31,872 nucleotides of DNA from RGIG5612 sp045599965 (GCA_045599965.1 JAZRXA010000006.1:1-31872), one strand, 5' to 3'; numbered from the stretch's first letter, positions 16,791 to 25,648 are shown. Notes: generated by a model from the letters alone, not told the origin. Program-made: numbers and translations.

Positions 16791-16819
16791 TTGATTAAAA
16801 TCTATTTATATGTTATATT
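16791..16819 (+). promoter_or_regulatory. Cold-shock gene promoter
   Basis: TTGATT (16791-16796), 17 bases, then TATATT (16814-16819) preceded by TGT, an extended -10. Transcription from about 16826 would leave a leader of about 48 bases before ATG 16874, with GGAGG at 16857-16861 as ribosome site. Confidence 0.6.
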
Positions 16820-16873
16820 TATCAAGTAATTAGCTTTATTCACTTTTTGTATGTATGGAGGAAATTAAAAGAA

Positions 16874-17074
16874 ATGGCTAAAGGAAAAGTTAAGTGGTTC
16901 AATGACAAAAAAGGTTACGGGTTTATCTGTGACGAAGAAGGAAAGGACGTTTTTGTTCACTTCTCAGGATTAAACATGGAAGGATACAAAACATTACCAG
17001 AGGGTGCTGAAGTTGAATTCGATGTTATCGACGGAGATAAGGGACCACAAGCTACTAACGTAAATAAATTATAA
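16874..17074 (+). CDS. Cold-shock protein (CspA/CspB family)
   Basis: 66 residues from ATG 16874 (MAKGKVKWFNDKKGYGFI). The RNP1 motif KGYGFI and the RNP2-like motif VFVHFS are intact, and the protein is the standard length for a single OB-fold CSD protein. It binds single-stranded RNA and DNA and melts mRNA structure in the cytoplasm. A longer reading from 16847 adds nine residues unlike the family and would swallow the ribosome site, so it was rejected. It is monocistronic, ending at a bidirectional terminator. Confidence 0.96.
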   Translation: MAKGKVKWFNDKKGYGFICDEEGKDVFVHFSGLNMEGYKTLPEGAEVEFDVIDGDKGPQATNVNKL

Positions 17075-17081
17075 GAAATAA

Positions 17082-17118
17082 AAAAAGAGGCTTATGCGAA
17101 AAGCATAGGCCTCTTTTT
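17082..17118. terminator. Bidirectional intrinsic terminator between csp and the convergent deacetylase gene
   Basis: AAAAAGAGGC, TTATGC, a GAAAA loop, GCATA and GGCCTCTTTTTT form a stem of about 12 pairs with one bulge. A T-tract follows on the plus strand and an A-tract precedes it (T-tract on the minus strand). It serves both convergent genes. Confidence 0.9.
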
Positions 17119-17127
17119 TAATGTCTT

Positions 17128-18501
17128 TTACTTAGTATTTGTTGCTGTGTAATATTGAATACCTGCTGTTGGCGGGTTGCCCGTTTTAGCTTGAATCAAT
17201 TGTGACACGGTTACAAGTTGGTATCCTTGTTCAACTAACCAAGGAAGTATTTGCTCGGTTGCTGTTGCAGTTGATTCATAGATGTTATGCATAAGGATAA
17301 TATTTCCATCGGCAATAGTATTTTTTATTTCTTCACAAACCGAAGCAGCATCTTTGGTTTTCCAATCTTTTGTATCAACATTCCATTGAATAATTGGTAT
17401 GCCTTCAGATAAGCACACAGAACGCATTAAATCTGTTGTAGAACCACCAGGGGATCTAAAGAGAGTAGGTCTGACGCCACATGAGGCTTCTATCACATCA
17501 TTAGCATGTACGATGTCATCACTTGTAACTTCATCTCCGGAATGTTTATGGTCATATGTGTGACATCCTATTTCGTGTCCGTTTTCTACCATAAGTTGCA
17601 TTAAGCTTGGATAAGATTCAGCTCTGTTGCCAAGTTGGAAGAAGGTTGCATGACCGCCAACTTGCTTAAAAGCTTCAATGATTCTTTCTGTGTGGCCACC
17701 AGGTCCAGGGCCGTCATCATATGTAATAGCAACCATAGGTTTATTAGGATCAATGCCAGCCATATCGATTGCTCTTATTACGTTACCAGAAAAAACATCG
17801 CTCCACTCAGAATAGATTTTTTTATTAATAAAACATCTTATTTGGAAATAGTAAGTTTTATTTTCTGTTAAATCGTTGATTAAATAATTAAGAGTTTTAT
17901 CTTCCTGATTTAATGTCACATCCTCAAAAGGAATTTTAAGGGTCTCATACTTTGTGAAATTTTCATCTTCTGAGTATTTGATTTCATAAGATGTAATTTC
18001 TTGTGAATCTGTAAAGCAAACAGTTAATGAATTTTTTGATTGTGTAAATGCAACGCAATCAGATGGCGCGACAGGAAGAGTATAGCCGCTTATTTTTTTG
18101 CCATTTGATTTTTTTGTTTTACCAACAATATTTCGACAAGCGATAACTTTATATTCTATGAAAGTTCCACTTGGAATATTTTCGTCAGTATAGGTAGTAT
18201 CTTTTTCAGAGGTTACAGTTGCAATATCTTCGTATGCGCCACTTTCGCCTTTCTTTTGAATTTGATAAAAGGCATCTTTTTGCGTTCTTTTCCATGTTAA
18301 GGTAGTACTAGTTGTCGTAGAGGAAAATTTTAATCCAGATATTTCATTAACGGAAATCATTTTTTTAATTAAAAATACTGCACCTACTACTATTGCAACA
18401 AAAACAATCAGGCAAGCTATTGCTAAAATAACTGCCTTCCAATTAACCCTGAATTTTCTTTTCCTTGGTTTTTTGTTGTTTCTAGTATTAGGTTTATCCA
18501 T
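17128..18501 (-). CDS. Membrane-anchored polysaccharide deacetylase with two fibronectin type III domains
   Basis: 457 residues. There is a Lys/Arg-rich cytoplasmic N-terminus, one helix (about 22-46), two Fn3-like repeats (about 53-145 and 150-245), then a NodB domain (about 255-440). The catalytic and metal-binding motifs are present: TYDDGP (catalytic Asp and metal Asp), HTYDHKH (HxxxH metal ligands), RSPGG, WNVDTKDW and LMHN. It probably removes N-acetyl groups from peptidoglycan or another surface glycan outside the cell, as in PgdA-like enzymes, which raises lysozyme resistance. The start is ten bases after the mgtE stop, with AGAGG upstream, so it is likely cotranscribed with mgtE. Confidence 0.95.
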   Translation of the reverse strand: MDKPNTRNNKKPRKRKFRVNWKAVILAIACLIVFVAIVVGAVFLIKKMISVNEISGLKFSSTTTSTTLTWKRTQKDAFYQIQKKGESGAYEDIATVTSEKDTTYTDENIPSGTFIEYKVIACRNIVGKTKKSNGKKISGYTLPVAPSDCVAFTQSKNSLTVCFTDSQEITSYEIKYSEDENFTKYETLKIPFEDVTLNQEDKTLNYLINDLTENKTYYFQIRCFINKKIYSEWSDVFSGNVIRAIDMAGIDPNKPMVAITYDDGPGPGGHTERIIEAFKQVGGHATFFQLGNRAESYPSLMQLMVENGHEIGCHTYDHKHSGDEVTSDDIVHANDVIEASCGVRPTLFRSPGGSTTDLMRSVCLSEGIPIIQWNVDTKDWKTKDAASVCEEIKNTIADGNIILMHNIYESTATATEQILPWLVEQGYQLVTVSQLIQAKTGNPPTAGIQYYTATNTK

Positions 18502-18511
18502 TGATGCCTCT

Positions 18512-19870
18512 TTATATTTGTAGAATAGCTACAGCCAAGTTGAAATAGATAAGTAGTGTTAAAGCATCTACGATAGTTGTAATAAATGGACTAGACATAA
18601 CTGCCGGGTCAAAACCTATTTTGTATGCAAGCATAGGAAGAATACATCCGATAAGTTTTGCCATAACAACTGCGCAAAATAGTGCTAAAGAAATAACACA
18701 TATCATAAGTAGACCGCCATCGCGCTGGAATATCATCATCTTTCCGAAGTTAACAATTGCTAAGGCAGCACCGCACATTACACCGACTCTGATTTCTTTC
18801 CATATAACTTTTAAGATGTCTTTAAATTCAACATCTTCAAGGGAGAGAGAACGGATAATTGTAACGGATGCTTGACCACCGCAGTTTCCACCGGTATCCA
18901 TAAGCATTGGAATAGCACCAGTAAGAATAATTGATGCGGAAAGAGCATCTTCAAATTTTGTAATGATGATTGATGTAAAAGTTGCAGAAATCATCAAGAA
19001 TAAAAGCCAAGGAATACGAGCAAGGAAAGTTTGCCAAACGCTTGTCTGGAAATATGGTTTATCTCCAGGACGAATAGCAGCCATCTTCTTGATATCCTCA
19101 GTAGCTTCTTCTTCCATGACATCGACAGCATCATCGATGGTTACGATACCGACAAGTCGGTTTTCGTCATCAACAACAGGCATTGCCAAAAGGTCGTATT
19201 TTGAGAACATTTGCGCAACGTCTTCTTTATCGGTGTGAGTGTGGACGAAGATCATATTTGTCTCCATTATGTCGCTTATTAAAGCGTCTTCTTCTGCAAG
19301 CAAAAGGTCTTTAGCTGTAACTAGACCAAGAAGTTTACGGTTATAATCAGTAACATAACAGGTATAAATAGTTTCTTTATCAACTCCAGTACGGCGAATT
19401 CTTGTAAGCGCATCAGAAACAGTCATATTTTTTCTAAGACTTACATACTCGACAGTCATAATTGAACCAGCGCTGTCGTCAGGATATTGTAAAATTTTGT
19501 TAATCATAGAACGAGTATCAGCGTCGGTGTTTGCTAAAATTCTTTTAACAACGTTTGCTGGCATCTCATCGACGATATCAACAGCATCATCAAGATACAT
19601 CTCTTCCATAATTCCACGAAGTTCAGCATCAGAAAAGCCTTCGATAAAGAGCTCTTGGACATCTGAGTCCATCTCTACGAAGGTATCAGCAGCAAGCTCT
19701 TTAGGTAATAATCTAAAGAGAATAGGTGATTTGTCTTTTGGGAAATCATTAAGTATTGCTGCAATATCGGCAGGATTCATGTCGATAAAAACATCTTTGA
19801 GTTTTGCAAATTTTTTCTCTTCACAAAGTGTAAGAAGTTCTTCTGTTGTTGGAATTGTTAAGTTCTCCAT
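18512..19870 (-). CDS. mgtE: Magnesium transporter MgtE
   Basis: 452 residues, full length. The N-terminal MgtE_N superhelix (about 10-130) ends in YPDDSAGSIMTVEYVSL. Two CBS domains (about 135-195 and 200-255) follow, then a five-helix membrane domain from about 280. The conserved pore stretch reads GAIPMLMDTGGNCGGQ. The cytoplasmic domains sense Mg2+ and close the channel when it is plentiful. ATG 19870 has AGGAGG at an ideal distance. The leader from the likely start near 19930 is about 60 bases, too short for an M-box riboswitch, but begins with an 8-pair hairpin (19909-19933). Confidence 0.97.
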   Translation of the reverse strand: MENLTIPTTEELLTLCEEKKFAKLKDVFIDMNPADIAAILNDFPKDKSPILFRLLPKELAADTFVEMDSDVQELFIEGFSDAELRGIMEEMYLDDAVDIVDEMPANVVKRILANTDADTRSMINKILQYPDDSAGSIMTVEYVSLRKNMTVSDALTRIRRTGVDKETIYTCYVTDYNRKLLGLVTAKDLLLAEEDALISDIMETNMIFVHTHTDKEDVAQMFSKYDLLAMPVVDDENRLVGIVTIDDAVDVMEEEATEDIKKMAAIRPGDKPYFQTSVWQTFLARIPWLLFLMISATFTSIIITKFEDALSASIILTGAIPMLMDTGGNCGGQASVTIIRSLSLEDVEFKDILKVIWKEIRVGVMCGAALAIVNFGKMMIFQRDGGLLMICVISLALFCAVVMAKLIGCILPMLAYKIGFDPAVMSSPFITTIVDALTLLIYFNLAVAILQI

Positions 19871-19936
19871 ATCAGTTTCCTCCTTTCCTTAAAAAATCAA
19901 CAAAATAAGACGTGTTCAATAAAAAAACACGTTAAT

Positions 19937-19965
19937 ATAATACTTTAATAAGGTTGAAAATACAA
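19937..19965 (-). promoter_or_regulatory. mgtE promoter
   Basis: On the minus strand TTGTAT (19965-19960), 17 bases, TATTAT (19942-19937). Transcription would start near 19930, directly at a stem-loop (GACGTGTT with AACACGTT), which may stabilise the 5' end. The -35 is weak. Confidence 0.45.
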
Positions 19966-19982
19966 GTTAAAAAGAGTATCAT
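19954..19982 (+). promoter_or_regulatory. Promoter of the SPFH/zinc-ribbon operon
   Basis: TTGAAA (19954-19959), 17 bases, TATCAT (19977-19982). The leader then contains an imperfect stem around 19988-20019 (CACTAA with TTAGTG) before GGAG at 20041 and ATG 20052. Each -35 box lies inside the spacer of the opposing mgtE promoter. Confidence 0.45.
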
Positions 19983-20051
19983 ATATTCGTACACTAATTC
20001 GTTAAAGCGTTAGTGCGTGAAAATAAAAAAATATAACGAAGGAGAAAAATT

Positions 20052-21155
20052 ATGGGACTTATAAGTGCAGCTATAGGAGCAGCAGGCGGAAGTTTGGCAG
20101 ATTCTTGGAAAGAGTGGTTTTACTGTGAGTCTTTAGATAAAGATACACTCGTTGTAAAGGGTGAAAAAATGGTTGGATCTAGATCATCCAACAAAAAAGG
20201 AAATGACAACATAATCTCTAACGGTTCTGGAATCGTTGTAGCGGATGGCCAATGCATGATTATAGTTGACCAAGGCAAGGTTGTTGAAGTTTGTGCAGAA
20301 CCAGGAGAATTTACTTTTGATTCATCAACAGAACCTAGTCTTTTTACTGGAAAGCTTGGAAAAGCTATTGTTGATACTTTCAAGACTATGGGAAAACGTA
20401 TTGGCTATGGTGGCGATACGGGACATGACCAGAGGGTTTATTACTTTAACATTAAAGAGATTTTAGATAACAAGTTTGGCACAGCAACTCCAATTCCTTT
20501 TAGAGTTGTTGACAAAAACATCAATTTAGATATCGATGTATCACTTAGATGCAATGGTATTTATTCTTACAAAATTGCTGACCCAATTAAATTCTATACA
20601 AATGTGTGTGGCAATGTTTCTAACGAATATAGAAAATCAGAAATTGATGAACAATTAAAAACTGAATTTATTGCGGCTTTGCAACCTGCATTTGCACAGC
20701 TTTCTGGTCTCGGGCTTCGTCCAAATGAAGTTATTGCGCATAATACAGAACTTCAAGACGCTATGAATAAAGAGCTTTCAGAAAAATGGGCAGAGCTTAG
20801 AGGACTTACAATTGTTTCGGTATCTTTAGGAAGCGTTACTCTTCCAGAAGAGGATATGGAACTTATCAAACAAACTCAAAGAGGTGCAGCTCTCAAAGAT
20901 CCTTCTTTGGCAGCAGGTGTTTTGGCAGGTGCTCAAGCATCAGCTATGGAAGCAGCAGCTAATAATGAAGGTGGGGCTATGAACGGATTTGTAGGCATGG
21001 GAATGGCTATGAACGCAGGCGGAAACCTTTCAAATCTTTATGCACAAGGCGCGGCTCAAAATTCGCCTTCGCAAGGAGGCTTTTGTCCTAAGTGCGGAAA
21101 ACCTGTACCTGCTGATGCAAACTTCTGCACTAACTGCGGAGCAAGTCTTAAATAA
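20052..21155 (+). CDS. SPFH-domain protein with C-terminal zinc ribbon (YdjI-like)
   Basis: 367 residues. A short Gly-rich start (MGLISAAIGAAGGSLADSWKE) precedes an SPFH/band-7-like domain (about 30-280) with SGIVVADGQCMIIVDQGKV and ELSEKWAELRGLTIVSVSLGS. A Gly/Ala/Met-rich linker (about 290-340) leads to a zinc ribbon with CPKC and CTNC in the last 25 residues. This is the architecture of B. subtilis YdjI and the group once called virion-core-like proteins. In Bacillus it acts with PspA and the membrane proteins YdjG and YdjH in a membrane-stress response. Here the next two genes are YdjG- and YdjH-like, which supports the assignment. AAGGAG precedes the start. Confidence 0.88.
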   Translation: MGLISAAIGAAGGSLADSWKEWFYCESLDKDTLVVKGEKMVGSRSSNKKGNDNIISNGSGIVVADGQCMIIVDQGKVVEVCAEPGEFTFDSSTEPSLFTGKLGKAIVDTFKTMGKRIGYGGDTGHDQRVYYFNIKEILDNKFGTATPIPFRVVDKNINLDIDVSLRCNGIYSYKIADPIKFYTNVCGNVSNEYRKSEIDEQLKTEFIAALQPAFAQLSGLGLRPNEVIAHNTELQDAMNKELSEKWAELRGLTIVSVSLGSVTLPEEDMELIKQTQRGAALKDPSLAAGVLAGAQASAMEAAANNEGGAMNGFVGMGMAMNAGGNLSNLYAQGAAQNSPSQGGFCPKCGKPVPADANFCTNCGASLK

Positions 21156-21167
21156 CTAGGAGTTTTA

Positions 21168-22259
21168 ATGGCTGATATACTTGAATATAAATGCCCCCAT
21201 TGTAGTGGGGCATTAACCTTCGATAGTAATATACAGAAAATGAAATGCCCTTATTGCGATTCTGAAATCGATGTAGAGGCATTAAAAGAGTTTGACCAAG
21301 ATCTTGTAACTTTCTCAAGTGAAGAGAAGGTTAACTGGGAAACACCTGGAAAAGTTTGGCAAGAAGCTGACACAGAAGGCCTTCGTGTTTATTCATGCAA
21401 AGCATGCGGAGGACAAATAATAGGTGATGAAAATCTTGGTGCTACAAGCTGCCCATATTGCGGAAACCCGGTTGTACTTATGGGTCAGTTCGCAGGTGAT
21501 ATTAAGCCAGATTATGTAATACCATTTAAGCTTGATAAAGAAGCTGCTAAAAAAGCCTACTTTAATTATTTAAAAGATAAAAAGTTATTACCAAAACTTT
21601 TTAAGAATAAAAATCATATTGATGAGATTAAAGGACTTTATGTTCCTGTTTGGCTTTTCGATGCGGATTCCGATGGAGTTGCTAGGTTCAAGGCGACAAA
21701 GGTTAGAACTTGGATGGATTCTAAAAATAGTTATACAGATACTCGTTATTATGATGTTATTAGAGAAGGAAGTTTTTCGTTCTATAATGTACCTGTTGAT
21801 GGTTCTTCGAATATGCCAGATGAATTAATGCAATCTGTTGAACCTTTTAATTTTAAGGATGCAGTTGATTTTCAAACAGCATACCTTTCTGGATATTTGG
21901 CTGACAAATATGATGTTAGTGCAAAAGATAATATCGAAATTGCTAATAGTAGAATTAGACAAACTACTATTGATGCGCTTGCTAGTACAGTTATCGGATA
22001 CAATTCTGTTGAATTAAAAAATAGTTCAATTACGCTTGATAATGCTAAAGCTAAATATGCGATGTATCCAATATGGATTTTGAATACAACATATGAAAAT
22101 AAACCGTATCTTTTCTGTATGAACGGACAAACAGGAAAGATGGTAGGAAATCTTCCTATCGATAAAGGAAGACTTTGGAAATACAGACTTTTATGGACTG
22201 GCATTTTTGCCGTGGCAGTTTTTGCGATTATCCTAATTTGGGGATTTATTTTTCTGTGA
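21168..22259 (+). CDS. Zinc-ribbon membrane protein (YdjG-like)
   Basis: 363 residues. Two zinc ribbons sit at the N-terminus: CPHC with CPYC (about 9-33), and CKAC with CPYC (about 76-100). A beta-rich domain follows, starting with DYVIPFKLDKEAAKKAYFNY and GLYVPVWLFDADSDG. One transmembrane helix closes the protein at the C-terminus (about 340-362, ending WGFIFL). The layout fits B. subtilis YdjG, half of the YdjGH complex that recruits PspA to the membrane. The gene starts 12 bases after the YdjI-like gene with AGGAG and ends eight bases before the YdjH-like gene. Confidence 0.87.
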   Translation: MADILEYKCPHCSGALTFDSNIQKMKCPYCDSEIDVEALKEFDQDLVTFSSEEKVNWETPGKVWQEADTEGLRVYSCKACGGQIIGDENLGATSCPYCGNPVVLMGQFAGDIKPDYVIPFKLDKEAAKKAYFNYLKDKKLLPKLFKNKNHIDEIKGLYVPVWLFDADSDGVARFKATKVRTWMDSKNSYTDTRYYDVIREGSFSFYNVPVDGSSNMPDELMQSVEPFNFKDAVDFQTAYLSGYLADKYDVSAKDNIEIANSRIRQTTIDALASTVIGYNSVELKNSSITLDNAKAKYAMYPIWILNTTYENKPYLFCMNGQTGKMVGNLPIDKGRLWKYRLLWTGIFAVAVFAIILIWGFIFL

Positions 22260-22267
22260 GGTGAAGC

Positions 22268-23101
22268 ATGCTTAAAAAGATTTCATGTTTAGTACTTACA
22301 ATTTCACTTATATTACTTTTTAGCATCACATCTTTCGCATCAAAAGATATGCCTAATTTAGTTGATGATGCAAATCTTTTAGAACCATGGGAATATGATG
22401 AAGTCTTAGGAGAACTTGAACTAGTTAGTGATAAATATGGCGTAAATATTGCTGTTGTTACTACAAACGGTACAGATGGTTATGACATAAGAGCGTTTGC
22501 AGATAATTATCAAGAAGAACACTATTCTATCGAAGGAAGCAATGAACCAATAGATGGAGCCCTTCTTGTAATCGATATGAATGAGCGAGAATGGTATGTA
22601 ACTACTTACGGTGAAGGAGTAAATGCATTTACTGATTATGGAATTGAACAATTAGATGATGAACTCCTTTATTATTTACAAGATGGTGAATTTGCCGATG
22701 CGTTTATAGCTTTTGCAAATACAGCAGATAGATATTTTGAGGCTGAAAGAAATGGAAGCCCTATTGATTATAGTAATAATAAAAAGTCAACTTATGAATC
22801 GGAAACAAATCCAATATTAGGTTGGGTAATTAGAGGACTTATTGCTATAGCTGCTGGATTTGGACTTTCATTTGCCGTAACAGGTTCAATGAAGAAAAAG
22901 ATGAAGACCGTAGTTCCTGTAAGGGATGCAAATAATTATATTGATACTGATAAATCAAAACTAAAAAGACAGACAGATAGATTTTTATACAACAATTTGG
23001 TAGTCGTACCTCTTCCTAGGGATAACGGACCTAAAGGTGGTTCCAGCACCCATTTTTCTGCCGGTGGATTTTCACATGGTGGCGGTGGTGGCCATTTCTA
23101 A
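22268..23101 (+). CDS. TPM-domain membrane protein (YdjH-like)
   Basis: 277 residues. A cleavable signal peptide (to about 24, ending SFASKD) is followed by a TPM domain (about 30-160). That domain includes LVDDANLLEPWEYDEVLGEL, DGALLVIDMNEREWYVTTYG and ADAFIAFANTADRYF. A membrane helix (about 185-205) then leads to a cytoplasmic tail ending in a Gly/His-rich stretch (GGFSHGGGGGHF), as in YdjH/YgcG-type proteins. TPM domains were once called phosphatases; their role is unclear. With the YdjG-like protein it should form a membrane complex that anchors or senses envelope stress. It is the last gene of this three-gene set. Confidence 0.88.
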   Translation: MLKKISCLVLTISLILLFSITSFASKDMPNLVDDANLLEPWEYDEVLGELELVSDKYGVNIAVVTTNGTDGYDIRAFADNYQEEHYSIEGSNEPIDGALLVIDMNEREWYVTTYGEGVNAFTDYGIEQLDDELLYYLQDGEFADAFIAFANTADRYFEAERNGSPIDYSNNKKSTYESETNPILGWVIRGLIAIAAGFGLSFAVTGSMKKKMKTVVPVRDANNYIDTDKSKLKRQTDRFLYNNLVVVPLPRDNGPKGGSSTHFSAGGFSHGGGGGHF

Positions 23102-23130
23102 AATTGCAAATATTGTGGGGGGGGAAAATA

Positions 23131-23415
23131 ATGAGCAAAAAAACTAGAACACCAGAAGTTGAAGAATTATTTAAGGCAATACTTACCTTAAAAGATGTGG
23201 AAGAGTGCTATACATTTTTTGAAGATGTGTGCACTATGAATGAAATCTTGCTATTCGCACAAAGATATGAAGTAGCAAAACTTTTAGGTGAAAAGTACAC
23301 CTATCAAGAAATTGCAGAAAAGAGTGGAGCTAGTACAGCGACAATTAGCCGTGTTAAAAGATCAATAGATGATGGCAACGGCGGATATGACATGGTATTT
23401 AAGAGGTTACAATAA
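23131..23415 (+). CDS. yerC: YerC/YecD-family TrpR-related DNA-binding protein
   Basis: 94 residues from ATG 23131. The in-frame extension to 23104 covers a GGGGGGGG ribosome-site region and is unlikely to be translated. The protein is all-helical, and the helix-turn-helix reads YTYQEIAEKSGASTATISRVKRS, as in TrpR-fold regulators of the YerC group. The ligand and targets are unknown to me. yerC lies close upstream of pcrA in Bacillus too, and here pcrA starts three bases after its stop, so the link is conserved. The Shine-Dalgarno is a run of eight G (23117-23124). Confidence 0.9.
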   Translation: MSKKTRTPEVEELFKAILTLKDVEECYTFFEDVCTMNEILLFAQRYEVAKLLGEKYTYQEIAEKSGASTATISRVKRSIDDGNGGYDMVFKRLQ

Positions 23416-23418
23416 TTT

Positions 23419-25644
23419 ATGCTTCAGGGTTTAAACGATAAACAAAAAGAAGCGGTTCTTTATACGGAAGGGCCGCTTCTTATATTAGCCGGGGCTGGCT
23501 CGGGAAAGACTAGGGTTATAACAAATAGGATTGCTTATCTTATTAAAGAAGAGAAAGTTAGCCCTAAGTCTATTTTGGCAATAACTTTTACAAACAAGGC
23601 AGCAGCGGAAATGAAGGAGCGTATTAATGCAAGTGTTGGCCTAGATGCTGGCGGAGCATGGATAAGCACTTTCCACTCTGCATGTGTAAAAATATTAAGA
23701 AGTTATAGCCATCTTATTGGATACGAAAATAATTTTACAATCTACGATACAGACGATCAAAAGACTGTAGTTAAAAATATATGTAAGAAGTTTGACATTG
23801 ATACAAAGCGTTTCAAGGAAAAATGGTTTATGGGGCAAATCTCATCTGCGAAGGATGAGCTTATTGGTGTGGACCAATTTGAACTTGATGCGTCAGGCGA
23901 TTTTTATTTAGAAAAAGTTGCGAAGGTTTATAGAGAATATCAATTAGAATTAAAAAGAAATAACGCTTTTGATTTTGACGATCTTATTGTTAAGACTATT
24001 GAACTTTTTAAGGAACACCCAGATATTTTAGAAAGATATCAAGAGCGTTTTAAATACATTTCAGTTGATGAATATCAAGATACGAATACTGCACAGTTTG
24101 TTTTTGTAAGCATGCTCGCGAAGAAATATAAAAATATTTGTGTAGTAGGGGATGATGACCAAAGTATTTATAAGTTTAGAGGTGCTAATATTGAAAACAT
24201 CTTAAATTTTGAAAAAGTTTTTCCTGGTGCTAAGGTCATTCGTCTTGAGCAAAATTATCGTTCAACACAAAATATCTTAGATGCGGCGAACGCTGTTATT
24301 AAGAATAATAAAAATAGAAAATCAAAAACTTTGTGGACGGAACATGAAGAGGGAAGTTTAATAAAACTTTTCCAGGTTGATAATCCTTATGTTGAGTCTG
24401 ATAGAGTTATTGCACAAATTAGAAAATATTTAGCAGACGGTTATCACTTAAATGATTGCGCTTGCCTTTATAGAACGAATGCGCAGTCGCGTGCATTAGA
24501 AGAAGCTTTTGTTAGAGCCAATATTCCTTACAAAGTTGTAGGCGGAGTTAACTTCTATCAAAGAAAAGAAATTAAAGATGTTTTGGCTTATCTTAAGACT
24601 ATTGATAATGGTAGAGATGATGTTGCTGTTAGAAGAATTATAAATGTTCCGAAAAGAGGAATTGGCGCTAGCACGGTAGGCGCTATTTCGGCTGTTGCTG
24701 ATGATAGGGGAATTAATTTCTTTTCTGCACTAGACGACGGAGTTAACGAGAGCCTTTTTGGAAGAAGTTCAGAAAAATTAAGAGAGTTTAGAAATCTTAT
24801 TGAGGATTTGAAATCTTTAGTTGGAAAGATAACTCTCAAAGAATTAATAAATGAAGTTCTTGAAAAGAGTGGATACTTAAAAGATTTAGAAAACGAAAAC
24901 ACGGTTGAGTCGGAGACTCGTATTGATAATATTAATGAACTTATTAATAAGTTGGCGCTTTATGAAGATACTGCTGAGGAACCGACGCTTAGCGGATTTT
25001 TAGAGGAAGTATCTTTAATTGCGGATATCGATTCATGGGATAGCGCAGACGATTATGTTTCGCTCATTACGATTCATTCAGCGAAGGGCTTAGAGTTTAC
25101 GAATGTTTTTCTTTGCGGAATGGAAGATGGACTTTTCCCTATGAATGCAGCGATTTGTTCTGAAGATGAAACGGATTTGGAAGAAGAAAGAAGACTTGCT
25201 TATGTTGCTATAACTAGAGCAATGAAAAATTTAGTAATAACAGCATCTAGAACGAGGATGGTTCGTGGTGAAACTATGGTTTCAGTTATTTCCAGATTTG
25301 TTAAAGAAATACCGCAAAGTTTAATAGAGGTTGATAAAGATAATATTTATGTTGCTTCAAAACCTAGCGAGTATAATGGTGGGGTTAGTGCCACTTCTAA
25401 GGCTAAAGAAAGTTTTGGAAGAAAGCCTTTTGCACTTTCGGATAAACCAAAGATATTTAGTAGTTCAGCTTCGAAGGAAAAGTTAGATTTCGAAGTTGGT
25501 GATAGCGTTGAGCACATGAAATTTGGCGAAGGCGTTGTTGCTGAGATAAGTGACGGCGGAAGAGATTGGGAAGTAACTGTTGATTTTAAAGACTTTGGAA
25601 CTAAGAAGATGTTTGCTTCTTTTGCAAAGTTAAAGAAGGTTTAA
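23419..25644 (+). CDS. pcrA: ATP-dependent DNA helicase PcrA (UvrD family)
   Basis: 741 residues, full length. Helicase motifs run in order: Q-motif LNDKQKEAV, Walker A AGAGSGKT (about 24-31), TFTNKAAAEM, STFHSACVKIL, Walker B VDEYQDTN, GDDDQSIYKFRGA, EQNYRST, TIHSAKGLEF and YVAITRA. The C-terminal Tudor-like domain that binds RNA polymerase is present (GDSVEHMKFGEGVV to the end). It is a 3'-5' superfamily 1A translocase for repair, removal of RecA filaments and clearing of transcription conflicts. It is coupled to yerC by a three-base gap. Confidence 0.98.
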   Translation: MLQGLNDKQKEAVLYTEGPLLILAGAGSGKTRVITNRIAYLIKEEKVSPKSILAITFTNKAAAEMKERINASVGLDAGGAWISTFHSACVKILRSYSHLIGYENNFTIYDTDDQKTVVKNICKKFDIDTKRFKEKWFMGQISSAKDELIGVDQFELDASGDFYLEKVAKVYREYQLELKRNNAFDFDDLIVKTIELFKEHPDILERYQERFKYISVDEYQDTNTAQFVFVSMLAKKYKNICVVGDDDQSIYKFRGANIENILNFEKVFPGAKVIRLEQNYRSTQNILDAANAVIKNNKNRKSKTLWTEHEEGSLIKLFQVDNPYVESDRVIAQIRKYLADGYHLNDCACLYRTNAQSRALEEAFVRANIPYKVVGGVNFYQRKEIKDVLAYLKTIDNGRDDVAVRRIINVPKRGIGASTVGAISAVADDRGINFFSALDDGVNESLFGRSSEKLREFRNLIEDLKSLVGKITLKELINEVLEKSGYLKDLENENTVESETRIDNINELINKLALYEDTAEEPTLSGFLEEVSLIADIDSWDSADDYVSLITIHSAKGLEFTNVFLCGMEDGLFPMNAAICSEDETDLEEERRLAYVAITRAMKNLVITASRTRMVRGETMVSVISRFVKEIPQSLIEVDKDNIYVASKPSEYNGGVSATSKAKESFGRKPFALSDKPKIFSSSASKEKLDFEVGDSVEHMKFGEGVVAEISDGGRDWEVTVDFKDFGTKKMFASFAKLKKV

Positions 25645-25648
25645 TTAG

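Noticed and set aside
18963..19892. Plus-strand open frames opposite mgtE (18963-19238 and 19497-19892)
   Set aside because: They are Ser/Ile-rich shadows of mgtE without start signals, and mgtE is full length with all its domains.
19871..19936. M-box or other Mg2+ riboswitch before mgtE
   Set aside because: From the likely start site the leader is only about 60 bases, with one simple hairpin. An M-box needs about 150 bases and conserved cores not seen here.
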